Shown one piece after another: positions 39,023 through 47,983 of a DNA stretch of 64,000 bases. How positions within the stretch are numbered: position 1 is the first letter of the stretch; each line of letters opens with the position of its first letter. A program made the translations under genes and the position numbers. The DNA lies in the NCBI GenBank assembly GCA_001874255.1, contig MPDC01000012.1, positions 55,873-119,872 on the forward strand, in the 5' to 3' direction. The stretch comes from Alphaproteobacteria bacterium MedPE-SWcel (GTDB taxonomy: Bacteria; Pseudomonadota; Alphaproteobacteria; Rhodobacterales; Rhodobacteraceae). A model generated the notes under the pieces. The model ran no database searches. It was not told the origin of the DNA and saw only the letters and a program-made list of their open reading frames with translations.

Positions 39023-39871
39023 ATGTCTGGTCTTCGACAAATTCTCCTTTCCACAGCGCTGGTTGCGGCCAGCGCGCTTCCTTCATTCTCGCAGGACCGA
39101 GAGCAGACCCTGGCTGACATCCGGCAGGAACTCACTGTCCTGCATGTCGAAATCCAGCGTCTGAACCGGGAACTGTCGACAACGGGTGCGCCATCGGCGT
39201 CGCTGGCGGGGTCCTCCGTGCTGGAGCGGGTGACGGCAATCGAAGAGGAGCTGCAGCGCCTGACCGCACAGACCGAGCAGCTGCAGCACCGTGTTCAGCG
39301 GGTGGTGGACGATGGCACCAACCGGATCGGTGATCTGGAGTTCCGTCTCGTCGAACTGGAAGGCGGAGACCTGTCGCAGCTGGGCGAAACGACGACCCTC
39401 GGTGGCGCGGTGGACGGGGCGCAGGCAACCGGCCTTGGGCAACCCGTGGTGGTGCCCGGCGCTGAGACCGTCACCTCGGGTGAACTCGCGGTCGGAGAAG
39501 AGGCCGATTATCAGGCGGCCATGGCCGACCTCGAGGCAGAAGCCTTTCAGGCCGCTGCCGCCAAACTCGAGGTCTTCAAATCCGCCTACCCCGGCAGCCC
39601 CCTGGCCGCCAAAGTGGACTTTGGTCGTGGCAAGGCGCTGGATGGGCTCGGTGATACGCGGGAAGCCGCGCGCGCATATCTGGCCGCATTCACCGGAGAT
39701 ACCACCGGCGTCGTCGCCCCCGAGGCCCTGTTTGAACTTGGTGCGGCCCTTGGCCGTCTCGGACAGGTGGATCAGGCCTGCATCACACTGGCGGAAGTGG
39801 CTGTTCGTTTTCCTGCTGACCCGATGGTGACCAGCGCCGAGCAGGAGCGGGCCAGGCTGGCGTGTTCCTGA
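39023..39871 (+). CDS. cpoB: Cell division coordinator CpoB (YbgF)
   Basis: 282 residues. Signal peptide (1-23, SFSQ), an N-terminal coiled coil (about 25-110, with LQRLTAQTEQLQHRVQRVV) for trimer formation, a linker, and C-terminal TPR repeats (160-280). CpoB couples Tol to peptidoglycan synthesis at division. It starts 5 bp after pal and overlaps tilS by 10 bp. Confidence 0.93.
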   Translation: MSGLRQILLSTALVAASALPSFSQDREQTLADIRQELTVLHVEIQRLNRELSTTGAPSASLAGSSVLERVTAIEEELQRLTAQTEQLQHRVQRVVDDGTNRIGDLEFRLVELEGGDLSQLGETTTLGGAVDGAQATGLGQPVVVPGAETVTSGELAVGEEADYQAAMADLEAEAFQAAAAKLEVFKSAYPGSPLAAKVDFGRGKALDGLGDTREAARAYLAAFTGDTTGVVAPEALFELGAALGRLGQVDQACITLAEVAVRFPADPMVTSAEQERARLACS

Positions 39872-41145
39872 CCCCCACAGCCGAGGCTCTGACCGCAGAA
39901 ATCGGCCGTCAGCTCGGCACATCGCTTCCGGTGTCTCTGGGGGTCGCTGTCTCGGGCGGGAGTGATTCTCTGGCGCTGATGTACCTGCTCGCGGATCTCG
40001 TCGCGGGCACGGAGACAGAGCTTCATATTGCGACCGTGGATCACGGGCTCCGCGCCGAATCACGCGATGAGGCCGAACAGGTCGCCGCCCATGCCTCTGG
40101 TCTGGGGCTTTCTCATGATATTTTGACGTGGCAAGATCCAGCCGATGGGGGAAACCTGCAGGGCGCGGCGCGGGCGGCGCGGTATCGTCTTCTGGCGGAT
40201 TGGGCCAGATCCCGCGGGATCGGGCATGTGGCGGTTGGCCATACTGCGGAGGATCAGGCCGAAACCGTGCTGATGCGTCTCCGGCGGGCCTCGGGCGTGA
40301 CCGGATTGTCGGGCATGCCGGTCCGCCACCTGCGCGACGGCGTCGAAATCCTGCGCCCGATGCTGGGTCTGCGCCGCAGCGATTTGCGCGATTTCCTCCT
40401 GTCCCGCAACGTCAGCTGGATTGATGATCCGAGCAATCTGGATCGACGCTTTGAACGTGTGCGGATCCGCGACGCCTTCAAGGCGTTGGAGCCGTTGGGC
40501 GTGACCGTGGAGGCATTGACGGCCGTTGCGGACAACATGCGTATGGCAGAGGCAGCCCTTTCGCAGGCGACGCAGGCCGCCGCCACGGACATGGCCAGCG
40601 TGCGCTACGGCGCTGTTATGATTGACGCCACAGGCTTTGAGCAGTTGCCGGAGGAACTGGCACGCAGGCTTTTGGTTCAGGCCCTGGGCTACATCTCGGG
40701 CGCGGGGTATCCGCCGCGCCGGACGCCTCTTCAGGATGCGATGACTGCCTTGCGGGACGGGCGCGGCGCAACGCTGCAAGGGGGGCGGGTCTTCAGACAG
40801 GGCCGGTCCGTCTGGGTCTGCCGGGAGCTTCAGGCCGTGCGTGACCTGCGGCTGGCGGTGCCGACGGATGGGCGGGCTGAGGTGATCTGGGATCACACCT
40901 GGCGGATCAGCGGCGGCCCGCTGGATGCTGCGGAAACCGAGATTCGCCCGGTCGGGGAAGACGGCATCGGACACCTGTCCGACTGGCGCCAATACGGCGT
41001 CCCGCGCGAGGTCATTCTGCCCTTGCCGGGGGTCTGGACGGGGGAGGAATTGCTGGCGATTCCGGTGCTTCAGACGGGCTCCGCATGGTCGGCTGCGGCC
41101 ATCAGGTCGCCTGCGACATGGGCGTCGGGAACTTTATCGCATTGA
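39862..41145 (+). CDS. tilS: tRNA(Ile)-lysidine synthetase
   Basis: 427 residues. TilS changes C34 of the CAU-anticodon tRNA-Ile to lysidine. The PP-loop SGGSDS is at 31-36, followed by the DHGLR motif (about 59-63) and HTAEDQAETVLMR. The start is GTG 39862 inside the end of cpoB. The C-terminal region is more divergent. The tilS-ftsH order is widespread. Confidence 0.94.
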   Translation: MFLTPTAEALTAEIGRQLGTSLPVSLGVAVSGGSDSLALMYLLADLVAGTETELHIATVDHGLRAESRDEAEQVAAHASGLGLSHDILTWQDPADGGNLQGAARAARYRLLADWARSRGIGHVAVGHTAEDQAETVLMRLRRASGVTGLSGMPVRHLRDGVEILRPMLGLRRSDLRDFLLSRNVSWIDDPSNLDRRFERVRIRDAFKALEPLGVTVEALTAVADNMRMAEAALSQATQAAATDMASVRYGAVMIDATGFEQLPEELARRLLVQALGYISGAGYPPRRTPLQDAMTALRDGRGATLQGGRVFRQGRSVWVCRELQAVRDLRLAVPTDGRAEVIWDHTWRISGGPLDAAETEIRPVGEDGIGHLSDWRQYGVPREVILPLPGVWTGEELLAIPVLQTGSAWSAAAIRSPATWASGTLSH

Positions 41146-41234
41146 ACCTCACCAAATCATCCTTATTTTAGGTACAACTGACGGTCGTCGCGTGCTAGTG
41201 CCGTGGCGTCCTTGGAATTCTTGGGAGAGCCATT

Positions 41235-43148
41235 TTGGGCAACGCACGTAATATCGCCTTTTGGGTTGTTCTGTTTCTGCTGGTCGTGACCCTGTTCAAC
41301 TTGTTCAGCGGATCCGGCAGCACATTACAGAGCCGCGAAAGGACCTATTCGGAATTCGTATCTGCCGTCGATGACGGTCAGGTCAGCCGGGTTACACTTG
41401 ACGGAGAGCAGGTCCGCTTCACGACGTCAGACGGTCAGAGCTACACCACGATCAAGCCGGGCGACGCCGAAGTCACCCAGATGCTGATTGACAACAACAT
41501 CCCCGTGCGGGCGGAAAAACAGCAGCAGTCGACGTTCCAGTCCTTCTTGCTGACCCTGCTGCCCTTCCTGCTTTTGATCGGTGTCTGGATCTACTTCATG
41601 AACCGGATGCAGGGCGGCGGCAAAGGCGGCGCGATGGGCTTTGGCAAATCCAAGGCCAAGATGCTGACCGAGAAACACGGTCGGGTGACCTTCGACGACG
41701 TCGCGGGCATCGATGAAGCCAAGGAGGAGCTGGAAGAGATCGTCGAATTCCTGCGCAACCCGCAGAAGTTCTCGCGTCTTGGCGGCAAGATCCCCAAGGG
41801 CGCATTGCTCGTGGGCCCTCCGGGCACTGGTAAAACGCTTCTGGCCCGCGCCATTGCGGGCGAGGCGGGGGTGCCGTTCTTCACCATCTCCGGGTCCGAC
41901 TTTGTCGAGATGTTCGTCGGTGTCGGCGCCTCGCGGGTGCGTGACATGTTCGAGCAGGCAAAAAAGAACGCGCCTTGCATCGTCTTTATCGACGAAATCG
42001 ACGCCGTTGGCCGCCATCGTGGCGCCGGCTATGGCGGTGGCAACGATGAACGGGAACAGACGCTCAACCAGCTGCTGGTCGAAATGGATGGGTTCGAGGC
42101 CAACGAAGGCGTGATTATCCTGGCGGCGACCAACCGCAAGGACGTGCTGGACCCGGCGCTGCTGCGTCCAGGCCGCTTTGACCGCAACGTCACGGTTGGC
42201 AATCCCGATATCAAGGGCCGAGAAAAGATCCTCGGCGTCCATGCCCGCAAAACGCCGCTCGGCGCCGATGTGGATCTGCGCATCATTGCGCGCGGCACAC
42301 CGGGCTTTTCCGGTGCCGATCTGGCGAACCTCGTCAATGAGGCGGCGCTGATGGCCGCCCGTGTCGGGCGTCGTTTCGTCACCATGGAAGATTTTGAAAA
42401 CGCCAAGGACAAGGTCATGATGGGGGCTGAGCGCCGCTCCATGGTGCTCACGGCGGATCAGAAAGAGAAAACCGCCTACCACGAGGCCGGTCACGCGGTG
42501 GTGGGTCTGCGCCTGCCGGAATGCGATCCCGTCTACAAGGCGACGATCATTCCCCGCGGTGGCGCTTTGGGCATGGTGGTGTCGCTGCCGGAAATGGATC
42601 GCCTGAACTGGCACAAGGACGAATGCGAGCAAAAGCTGGCCATGACCATGGCGGGCAAGGCGGCTGAAATCATGAAGTACGGCGAAGGCCATGTGTCCAA
42701 TGGTCCGGCCGGCGACATCCAGCAAGCCAGCCAACTTGCGCGGGCCATGGTTCTGCGCTGGGGCATGTCGGACAAGGTCGGCAATATCGACTATGCCGAG
42801 GCCCATGAGGGCTACTCGGGAAATACCGGTGGCTTCTCCGTCTCTGCGAATACCAAAGAGCTGATCGAACAAGAAGTGAAACGCTTCATCGAAGAGGGCT
42901 ACCAAAGCGCCTACCAGATCCTGCAGGACAACAAGGTCGAGTGGGAACGGCTGGCCGAGGGTCTTCTGGAGTATGAAACGCTGACCGGCGAAGAGATCAA
43001 GCGCGTGATGAACGGCGAGCCTCCGCAGGCGGATGACGACGCCGATGATGATGCCGACACCGGCGCCACATCGGTGACGGCGATCCCGAAGGCCAAATCC
43101 AAGAAAACCCCACCGGAAGGGGGGATGGAGCCAGAGCCGACGGCCTGA
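41235..43148 (+). CDS. ftsH: ATP-dependent zinc metalloprotease FtsH
   Basis: 637 residues. Membrane-bound AAA+ protease for membrane-protein quality control and regulator turnover. Membrane segments at about 7-25 and 98-117 flank a periplasmic domain; Walker A GPPGTGKT (194-201), SRH with [19 protein letters not shown], zinc site HEAGH (416-420). The start is TTG 41235 with GGGAGA 6 nt upstream; no better start exists. The acidic tail (DDDADDDAD) is poorly conserved. A long terminator follows. Confidence 0.97.
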   Translation: MGNARNIAFWVVLFLLVVTLFNLFSGSGSTLQSRERTYSEFVSAVDDGQVSRVTLDGEQVRFTTSDGQSYTTIKPGDAEVTQMLIDNNIPVRAEKQQQSTFQSFLLTLLPFLLLIGVWIYFMNRMQGGGKGGAMGFGKSKAKMLTEKHGRVTFDDVAGIDEAKEELEEIVEFLRNPQKFSRLGGKIPKGALLVGPPGTGKTLLARAIAGEAGVPFFTISGSDFVEMFVGVGASRVRDMFEQAKKNAPCIVFIDEIDAVGRHRGAGYGGGNDEREQTLNQLLVEMDGFEANEGVIILAATNRKDVLDPALLRPGRFDRNVTVGNPDIKGREKILGVHARKTPLGADVDLRIIARGTPGFSGADLANLVNEAALMAARVGRRFVTMEDFENAKDKVMMGAERRSMVLTADQKEKTAYHEAGHAVVGLRLPECDPVYKATIIPRGGALGMVVSLPEMDRLNWHKDECEQKLAMTMAGKAAEIMKYGEGHVSNGPAGDIQQASQLARAMVLRWGMSDKVGNIDYAEAHEGYSGNTGGFSVSANTKELIEQEVKRFIEEGYQSAYQILQDNKVEWERLAEGLLEYETLTGEEIKRVMNGEPPQADDDADDDADTGATSVTAIPKAKSKKTPPEGGMEPEPTA

Positions 43149-43171
43149 TCCAACCTGATCCAACTGAAGAC

Positions 43172-43211
43172 GACAGAACAAGGGCATCCAAACGGGTGCC
43201 CTTGTTCTGTC
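43172..43211 (+). terminator. Strong stem-loop terminator after ftsH
   Basis: An 18-bp stem with one G-U pair (GACAGAACAAGGGCATCC against GGGTGCCCTTGTTCTGTC) and an AAAC tetraloop, 23 bp after ftsH. The 3' arm itself is U-rich at its end (CTTGTTCTGTCT). Confidence 0.85.
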
Positions 43212-43237
43212 TGGTGGGCTGGGCGCCGGTGTGGCCT

Positions 43238-43263
43238 GCCCGGCGGTGCGGAAACTGCCGGGC
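43238..43263 (+). other. Hairpin upstream of the MOSC gene
   Basis: GCCCGGCGGT pairs with ACTGCCGGGC (one G-U) around GCGGAA. It lies 130 bp before the MOSC gene, in its probable leader or promoter region. No function can be assigned. Confidence 0.4.
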
Positions 43264-43393
43264 CGGGGCGCACTCGCCTGTAGGGGCGCCACAGTCTCGT
43301 GGCTTTTGCGACCTGTGCATTTGCATCCCCGGACATCGTTACTATGGTGACGTCAGAGGCCTGAGAGGGCCGCATTGAGAAAGGGAATGACGC

Positions 43394-43975
43394 ATGTCCG
43401 TTCTACGCGAGTCGCGTTTTGGCGCAGAGATCACCTGGATGGGAATGGTGCCTGCCGGGGACGGCATTCAGGCCGAGCCGCGCGAGACTCTCGACCTGGG
43501 GTTTCACGGGATCACCGGCGAGCGTCACGAGGGCGCTGAGCGCGCCTCCTGCGTGCGGGTCAAAAACCTCTACCCCGTCGGCACGGATATCCGAAATGTC
43601 CGGCAGCTGACGATCCTGTCGGAAGAGGAGCTGCGGGGGATTGCGAATGAAATGGGGCTGAATCATGTGGACCCGCGCTACCTCGGAGCCTCGATTGTCA
43701 TTCGCGGGATTCCCGACTTCACCTTTGTGCCGCCCGCGTCGCGGCTGCAGGGACCGGACGGCGTGACCCTCACCATCGATATGGAAAACCGGCCCTGCGT
43801 TCTGCCCGGGCGCGAAATCGAGAAGGATCACAGCGGCTATGGGCCCAAGTTCAAGAGCGCTGCCGAAAACCGACGGGGAATCACGGCGTGGGTTGAACGT
43901 CCCGGGCAATTGAAACTGGGCGACAGCCTGCGGCTGTTCGTTCCGAGCCAGCGCGGCTGGTTGGCCGAGGAGTGA
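43394..43975 (+). CDS. MOSC domain protein
   Basis: 193 residues. The core (about 65-185) fits the MOSC fold of molybdenum-cofactor sulfurase C-terminal domains: [37 protein letters not shown], and the conserved Cys135 in NRPCVLPG, which in the family carries sulfur or binds the cofactor. MOSC proteins move sulfur or reduce N-hydroxylated compounds; the target here is unknown. ATG 43394 follows AAAGGGAATG. A stand-alone gene between ftsH and fhs. Confidence 0.85.
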   Translation: MSVLRESRFGAEITWMGMVPAGDGIQAEPRETLDLGFHGITGERHEGAERASCVRVKNLYPVGTDIRNVRQLTILSEEELRGIANEMGLNHVDPRYLGASIVIRGIPDFTFVPPASRLQGPDGVTLTIDMENRPCVLPGREIEKDHSGYGPKFKSAAENRRGITAWVERPGQLKLGDSLRLFVPSQRGWLAEE

Positions 43976-44100
43976 GCCGCAGGGGAATATTGTTCCCTCA
44001 TTGAGGTCCTCAGCGCAGTATTGCGCATTGCTGGCGACGTTATGCGTCACTTTTATGTCGGAAAACAATGGCGCGGATGTGCGATCTGCGGCTATGGCTA

Positions 44101-44143
44101 GGGGAGCCTCTGGTGCCCCGTCGCCGGATCCTGCCAACCCGAC
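44101..44143 (+). promoter_or_regulatory. Structured leader of fhs, possible folate-type riboswitch
   Basis: Two elements lie in series just before the fhs ribosome site: hairpin GGGGAGCC-TCT-GGTGCCCC (44101-44119), then GTCG (44120-44123) pairing with CGAC (44140-44143) around CCGGATCCTGCC. The loop-side TCTGG can also pair with CCAGA next to the Shine-Dalgarno, suggesting a switch. fhs is a tetrahydrofolate gene and proteobacterial folate riboswitches (THF-II) exist, but I cannot confirm the match by eye. Confidence 0.35.
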
Positions 44144-44159
44144 ACTTAGGAGCCAGACC

Positions 44160-45836
44160 ATGAGCTACAAGAGTGACATTGAAATCGCCCGCGACGCGAA
44201 GAAGCTTCCGATCCAGGAGATCGGGGCCAAATTGGGCATGACGCATGATGACCTTCTCCCCTATGGCCACGACAAGGCCAAGGTCAGCCAGGACTTCATC
44301 AATTCCGTTCAGAGCAAAGAAGACGGCAAACTGATCCTGGTGACAGCGATCAATCCGACACCGGCCGGTGAAGGCAAGACCACCACAACCGTGGGCCTTG
44401 GCGACGGTCTCAACCGGATCGGCAAGAACGCGATGATCTGTATTCGCGAAGCCTCTCTGGGGCCGAACTTCGGGATGAAGGGCGGAGCTGCCGGCGGCGG
44501 CCATGCACAGGTGGTGCCGATGGAGGACATGAACCTTCATTTCACCGGCGATTTCCATGCCATCACCTCGGCGCATTCCCTGCTGTCGGCAATGATCGAC
44601 AACCACATCTATTGGGGCAATGAACTTGAGATCGATACGCGTCGCGTGACATGGCGGCGTGTTGTCGACATGAACGATCGCGCTCTGCGTCAGATCACCG
44701 CGTCGCTCGGTGGGGTGTCCAATGGCTTCCCGCGTGAAACCGGCTTTGATATCACCGTCGCCTCCGAGGTCATGGCGATCTTGTGTCTTGCCAAGGATCT
44801 GAAAGACCTGGAGACCCGTCTCGGCGACATTATTGTCGCCTACCGTCGCGACAAGACGGCCGTTTTTTGCCGCGATCTCAAGGCCGAGGGCGCCATGACG
44901 GTCCTGCTCAAGGATGCCATGCAGCCCAATCTGGTGCAGACGCTGGAAAACAATCCCGCCTTTGTGCACGGTGGTCCGTTTGCCAATATCGCCCATGGAT
45001 GCAATTCCGTGATTGCAACGAAAACCGCACTGAAGCTTGCGGATTATGTTGTCACCGAAGCGGGCTTTGGCGCCGACCTCGGGGCTGAAAAATTCATGAA
45101 CATCAAATGCCGCAAGGCCGGTATCGCCCCTGCGGCGGTTGTGATCGTGGCCACCGTCCGGGCGATGAAAATGAACGGGGGTGTCGCAAAGGCAGATCTG
45201 GGCGCGGAAAATGTCGCGGCCGTTGAAAAAGGCTGCGCCAACCTCGGGCGTCACATTGAAAACGTCAAATCCTTCGGCGTTCCGACCATGGTCGCCATAA
45301 ATCACTTTGTGACCGATACGGATGCGGAAATCGACGCGGTCAAAGCCTATGTCGCGACCCATGGTGTGGACGCGGTTCTGTCCCGCCATTGGGAACTCGG
45401 GTCCGAAGGCTCGGCTCCGCTGGCAGAAAAAGTGGTGGCGCTGGTCGATGGCGGCACTGCGAATTTCGGTCCGATCTATCCGGATGAAATGCCGCTGTTC
45501 GAGAAGATCGAAACCATCGCCAAACGTATTTATCGCGCGGATGAGGTTCTGGCTGATGCATCGATCCGCAAACAGCTGAAGGAATGGGAAGCGGCAGGAT
45601 ACGGCCACCTGCCGGTCTGTATGGCAAAAACCCAGTATTCCTTCTCCACAGATCCCGAAAGGCGCGGGGCACCAGTCGGGCACTCGGTCCCGGTCCGCGA
45701 AGTTCGCCTTTCGGCGGGGGCTGGTTTTGTCGTGGTGGTCTGTGGTGAAATCATGACCATGCCCGGTCTGCCGCGACGGCCGGCCTCAGAAACCATCCGC
45801 CTGAATGACGACGGGCAGATCGAAGGCTTGTTCTAG
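44160..45836 (+). CDS. fhs: Formate-tetrahydrofolate ligase
   Basis: 558 residues. It activates formate with ATP to 10-formyl-tetrahydrofolate. The P-loop TPAGEGKT (67-74) and the [16 protein letters not shown] block are typical. AGGAG (44148-44152) sets ATG 44160 ([13 protein letters not shown]); the frame is open further upstream without meaning. In marine Rhodobacterales this enzyme links to one-carbon oxidation of methyl groups. With folD and the glycine cleavage genes it covers much of C1 metabolism in this window. Confidence 0.97.
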   Translation: MSYKSDIEIARDAKKLPIQEIGAKLGMTHDDLLPYGHDKAKVSQDFINSVQSKEDGKLILVTAINPTPAGEGKTTTTVGLGDGLNRIGKNAMICIREASLGPNFGMKGGAAGGGHAQVVPMEDMNLHFTGDFHAITSAHSLLSAMIDNHIYWGNELEIDTRRVTWRRVVDMNDRALRQITASLGGVSNGFPRETGFDITVASEVMAILCLAKDLKDLETRLGDIIVAYRRDKTAVFCRDLKAEGAMTVLLKDAMQPNLVQTLENNPAFVHGGPFANIAHGCNSVIATKTALKLADYVVTEAGFGADLGAEKFMNIKCRKAGIAPAAVVIVATVRAMKMNGGVAKADLGAENVAAVEKGCANLGRHIENVKSFGVPTMVAINHFVTDTDAEIDAVKAYVATHGVDAVLSRHWELGSEGSAPLAEKVVALVDGGTANFGPIYPDEMPLFEKIETIAKRIYRADEVLADASIRKQLKEWEAAGYGHLPVCMAKTQYSFSTDPERRGAPVGHSVPVREVRLSAGAGFVVVVCGEIMTMPGLPRRPASETIRLNDDGQIEGLF

Positions 45837-45853
45837 CGCGGAAAATAGGCAAT

Positions 45854-45883
45854 CTGCGTCGCGGGACATGGTCCGCGACGCAG
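45854..45883 (+). terminator. Hairpin between fhs and the chorismate mutase gene
   Basis: CTGCGTCGCGG pairs perfectly with CCGCGACGCAG (11 bp, extendable past a bulged G), in the 63-bp gap. No U-tract follows, so it may be a partial terminator or an RNA processing site that lowers expression of the next genes relative to fhs. Confidence 0.5.
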
Positions 45884-45899
45884 CAATCTGGGGCATTCA

Positions 45900-46205
45900 A
45901 TGAACGATCGAAAACCACCGCAGGACTGTGCCGATATGGTGGAGTTGCGCAGGGCGATCGACACGCTTGATATGGAGCTGGTGCGGCTGTTGCGCGACCG
46001 CGCGGCCTATATTGACCGGGCCGTGGTTCTGAAACAGCGTATTGGGTGGCCTGCGCGGATTGCCTCGCGTGTCGATGAGGTCGTGGACAATGTGCGCAGG
46101 CGGGCCGCGGCAGAGGGGCTCGATCCCAGTCTGGCTGAAGCTCTATGGCGCAGAATCGTGGACTGGTCGATTTCCCGTGAGGCGCGGGACATCCCCGAAC
46201 ATTGA
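45900..46205 (+). CDS. Chorismate mutase, AroQ type
   Basis: 101 residues, an all-helical AroQ-fold domain. [32 protein letters not shown] carries the N-terminal Arg and the Lys of the active site; ASRVDEV supplies the next Arg. It would convert chorismate to prephenate; isochorismate-pyruvate lyases share the fold and cannot be excluded. It sits between fhs and folD, 45 bp before the folD start, which is unusual for an aromatic-pathway gene. Confidence 0.87.
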   Translation: MNDRKPPQDCADMVELRRAIDTLDMELVRLLRDRAAYIDRAVVLKQRIGWPARIASRVDEVVDNVRRRAAAEGLDPSLAEALWRRIVDWSISREARDIPEH

Positions 46206-46249
46206 GCAGGACCCCGGCGGGGGCAGGCACCTTCAGAAGGAACGAAGTG

Positions 46250-47152
46250 ATGGCAGCAGATATTATTGACGGCAAGGCCTTTGCGGCTCGGGTTCGTGGC
46301 CAGGTGGCCGAACATGTGGCGCGCCTGAAGGAGGAGCACAACATCATCCCCGGTCTGGCGGTGGTTCTTGTCGGTGAGGATCCGGCCTCGCAGGTCTATG
46401 TTCGGTCCAAAGGAAAGCAGACCGTCGAAGTCGGGATGAACTCCATCGAGCACAAGCTTGCTCGGGACACGTCAGAAGAAGCCTTGCTGGCATTGATCGA
46501 GGCGCTGAACACGGACGCGTCTGTGCATGGTATTCTGGTCCAGTTGCCGCTGCCAAAACACCTGGACGAGGATTTGGTGATCAACACAATCTCGCCTGCG
46601 AAAGACGTGGATGGGTTCCACATCTCCAACGTCGGCCTGCTTGGTACCGGGCAGAAGTCGATGGTGCCCTGCACACCGCTTGGATGCCTGATGATGCTCC
46701 GCGACCATCATGGGTCACTGTCCGGCATGGATGCCGTGGTCATTGGACGGTCCAACATTGTCGGCAAGCCGATGGCGCAGTTGTTGCTGGGCGACAGCTG
46801 CACCGTGACCATTGCGCACAGTCGCACCAAGGACCTGCCGGAGGTTGTAGGCCGAGCCGATATCGTCGTGGCTGCGGTGGGGCGGCCGGAGATGGTGCCG
46901 GGCGACTGGATCAAGGAGGGCGCCACCGTCATCGATGTCGGCATCAACCGGGTGGATGCGCCGGAGAAGGGCGAGGGGAAAACCCGTCTGGTCGGCGACG
47001 TCCATTTTGCGAGTGCTGCGAAGCGTGCGGGTGCCATTACTCCGGTTCCGGGAGGGGTTGGACCGATGACCATTGCCTGTCTTTTGGCGAATACGGTGAC
47101 GGCCTGTTGCCGCGCCAATAATCTGCCCGAGCCGGAGGGCCTGACGGCCTGA
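46250..47152 (+). CDS. folD: Bifunctional methylene-THF dehydrogenase / methenyl-THF cyclohydrolase
   Basis: 300 residues. It interconverts 5,10-methylene-, methenyl- and 10-formyl-tetrahydrofolate, linking GcvT and Fhs products. The catalytic YVRSK (Tyr50, Lys54), [20 protein letters not shown] and the NADP motif [11 protein letters not shown] are present, and the C terminus has [15 protein letters not shown] upstream and the family N terminus set ATG 46250. Its stop codon lies inside the first unit of a 27-bp tandem repeat. Confidence 0.97.
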   Translation: MAADIIDGKAFAARVRGQVAEHVARLKEEHNIIPGLAVVLVGEDPASQVYVRSKGKQTVEVGMNSIEHKLARDTSEEALLALIEALNTDASVHGILVQLPLPKHLDEDLVINTISPAKDVDGFHISNVGLLGTGQKSMVPCTPLGCLMMLRDHHGSLSGMDAVVIGRSNIVGKPMAQLLLGDSCTVTIAHSRTKDLPEVVGRADIVVAAVGRPEMVPGDWIKEGATVIDVGINRVDAPEKGEGKTRLVGDVHFASAAKRAGAITPVPGGVGPMTIACLLANTVTACCRANNLPEPEGLTA

Positions 47153-47228
47153 TGGAAAGGCGCCGCTGGGGCGACCTGATGGAAAAGCGCCGCTGGCGCG
47201 ACCTGATGGAAAAGCGCCGCTGGCGCGG
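47148..47228 (+). repeat. 27-bp tandem repeat, three units, overlapping the folD stop
   Basis: Units 47148-47174, 47175-47201 and 47202-47228. Units 2 and 3 differ only at the last base; unit 1 differs from unit 2 at two positions. Each unit begins CCTGATGGAAA, so the first holds the folD stop, and each ends in a small GCGCC-GCT-GGCGC hairpin. The frame starting with ATG in each unit is open (MEKRRWRDL repeated), but a protein is not supported. Confidence 0.9.
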
Positions 47229-47232
47229 CGCG

Positions 47233-47264
47233 GCCTCCGGCGGAGGTATTTCAGAAAAGATGAA
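47233..47264 (+). repeat. Copy of an intergenic CCTCC-GGC-GGAGG-TATTT element
   Basis: GCCTCCGGCGGAGGTATTTC followed by AGAAAAGATGAA. I recall elements of this pattern (small G/C hairpin, TATTT, purine-rich tail) as common behind genes in Rhodobacterales; that is from memory, not checked. It may end transcription between folD and the convergent pdeM. Confidence 0.5.
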
Positions 47265-47293
47265 ATGGCGGGGCCCCATGCGGGTGCCGCCAT

Positions 47294-47983
47294 TCACCTG
47301 TGCATTGGGCGGCGCAACGGGGTGGCGCCGGTGAGAATGGCCAGGGCGTCCTGTTCCATCAGAGTGGCCAAGACCGGGTCGGTGCACCTGAGACCGCCGG
47401 TGTAGGTCCCGAAGGCAGGCAAAATCAAGCGGTTGCGATCCAGCAGAAAAGCCGGTCGGTACTGGCCGCGCAGGCTTGCCTTGGGATGGTAGTGACCACT
47501 GACTTCTCCTATGGCCTCCGGCAATGCGATATGGCGGAAGGTCAGGGGAGGGGCGTGGAATACGGCCATCGCCTCGCCGCCGACGAATGGAGGGGCGGGA
47601 TCGTGATTGCCCTGAATCCATATCCATCGCAGGCCGTGCATCATTTCCTGCAGACAGCTCTTGTCCGTGGCGGGCAGGTTCCGGGCTGCAAGATCGTCGT
47701 CGAAGGTATCGCCCAGACAGATGACACAGCGCGGTCGGAGATCGGTGATCAGCGCGTGCAGGCGATCCAGAGTGTCGCGTGTTTCATAGGGCGGCAGGGA
47801 CAGCCCGTTGCGGCGTGAAAGGCGTTCTGATTTCCCCAGATGCAGATCCGACACAACGAGTGTCTTCTGCTTGGCCCACCAGAGCGCTCCTGCACCGAGG
47901 GCGCAAAGCTCTGTGCCGCTGAGGGTGAACTCAAATCCTGAGGTGAGACCAGGTTGACGCATGTTTTCGGCTGATGCCCTCAT
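47294..47983 (-). CDS. pdeM: Ligase-associated DNA damage response endonuclease PdeM
   Basis: 229 residues, calcineurin-like metallophosphoesterase. The metal motifs are complete: SDLHLG, GDTFDD, GNHDP and GHYHP. In other bacteria PdeM is encoded with a Lhr-like helicase, an ATP-dependent DNA ligase and a metallo-beta-lactamase-fold exonuclease; here only the helicase is adjacent. The start at 47983 overlaps the helicase stop in ATGA, which decides against the longer frame. Convergent with folD. Confidence 0.9.
   Translation of the reverse strand: MRASAENMRQPGLTSGFEFTLSGTELCALGAGALWWAKQKTLVVSDLHLGKSERLSRRNGLSLPPYETRDTLDRLHALITDLRPRCVICLGDTFDDDLAARNLPATDKSCLQEMMHGLRWIWIQGNHDPAPPFVGGEAMAVFHAPPLTFRHIALPEAIGEVSGHYHPKASLRGQYRPAFLLDRNRLILPAFGTYTGGLRCTDPVLATLMEQDALAILTGATPLRRPMHR

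Noticed and set aside
41427..43292. 621-codon minus-strand open frame across ftsH
   Set aside because: Antisense shadow of a clear, full-length FtsH. High G+C and codon bias leave long open frames opposite genes; no ribosome site or family similarity.
44040..45683. 547-codon minus-strand open frame across fhs
   Set aside because: Antisense to a complete formate-tetrahydrofolate ligase with all motifs; no independent support.
47152..47334. 60-codon frame over the 27-bp repeats (MEKRRWRDL repeats)
   Set aside because: Open only because the repeat unit is a multiple of three. It starts on the folD stop, has no ribosome site of its own and runs into the convergent pdeM end.
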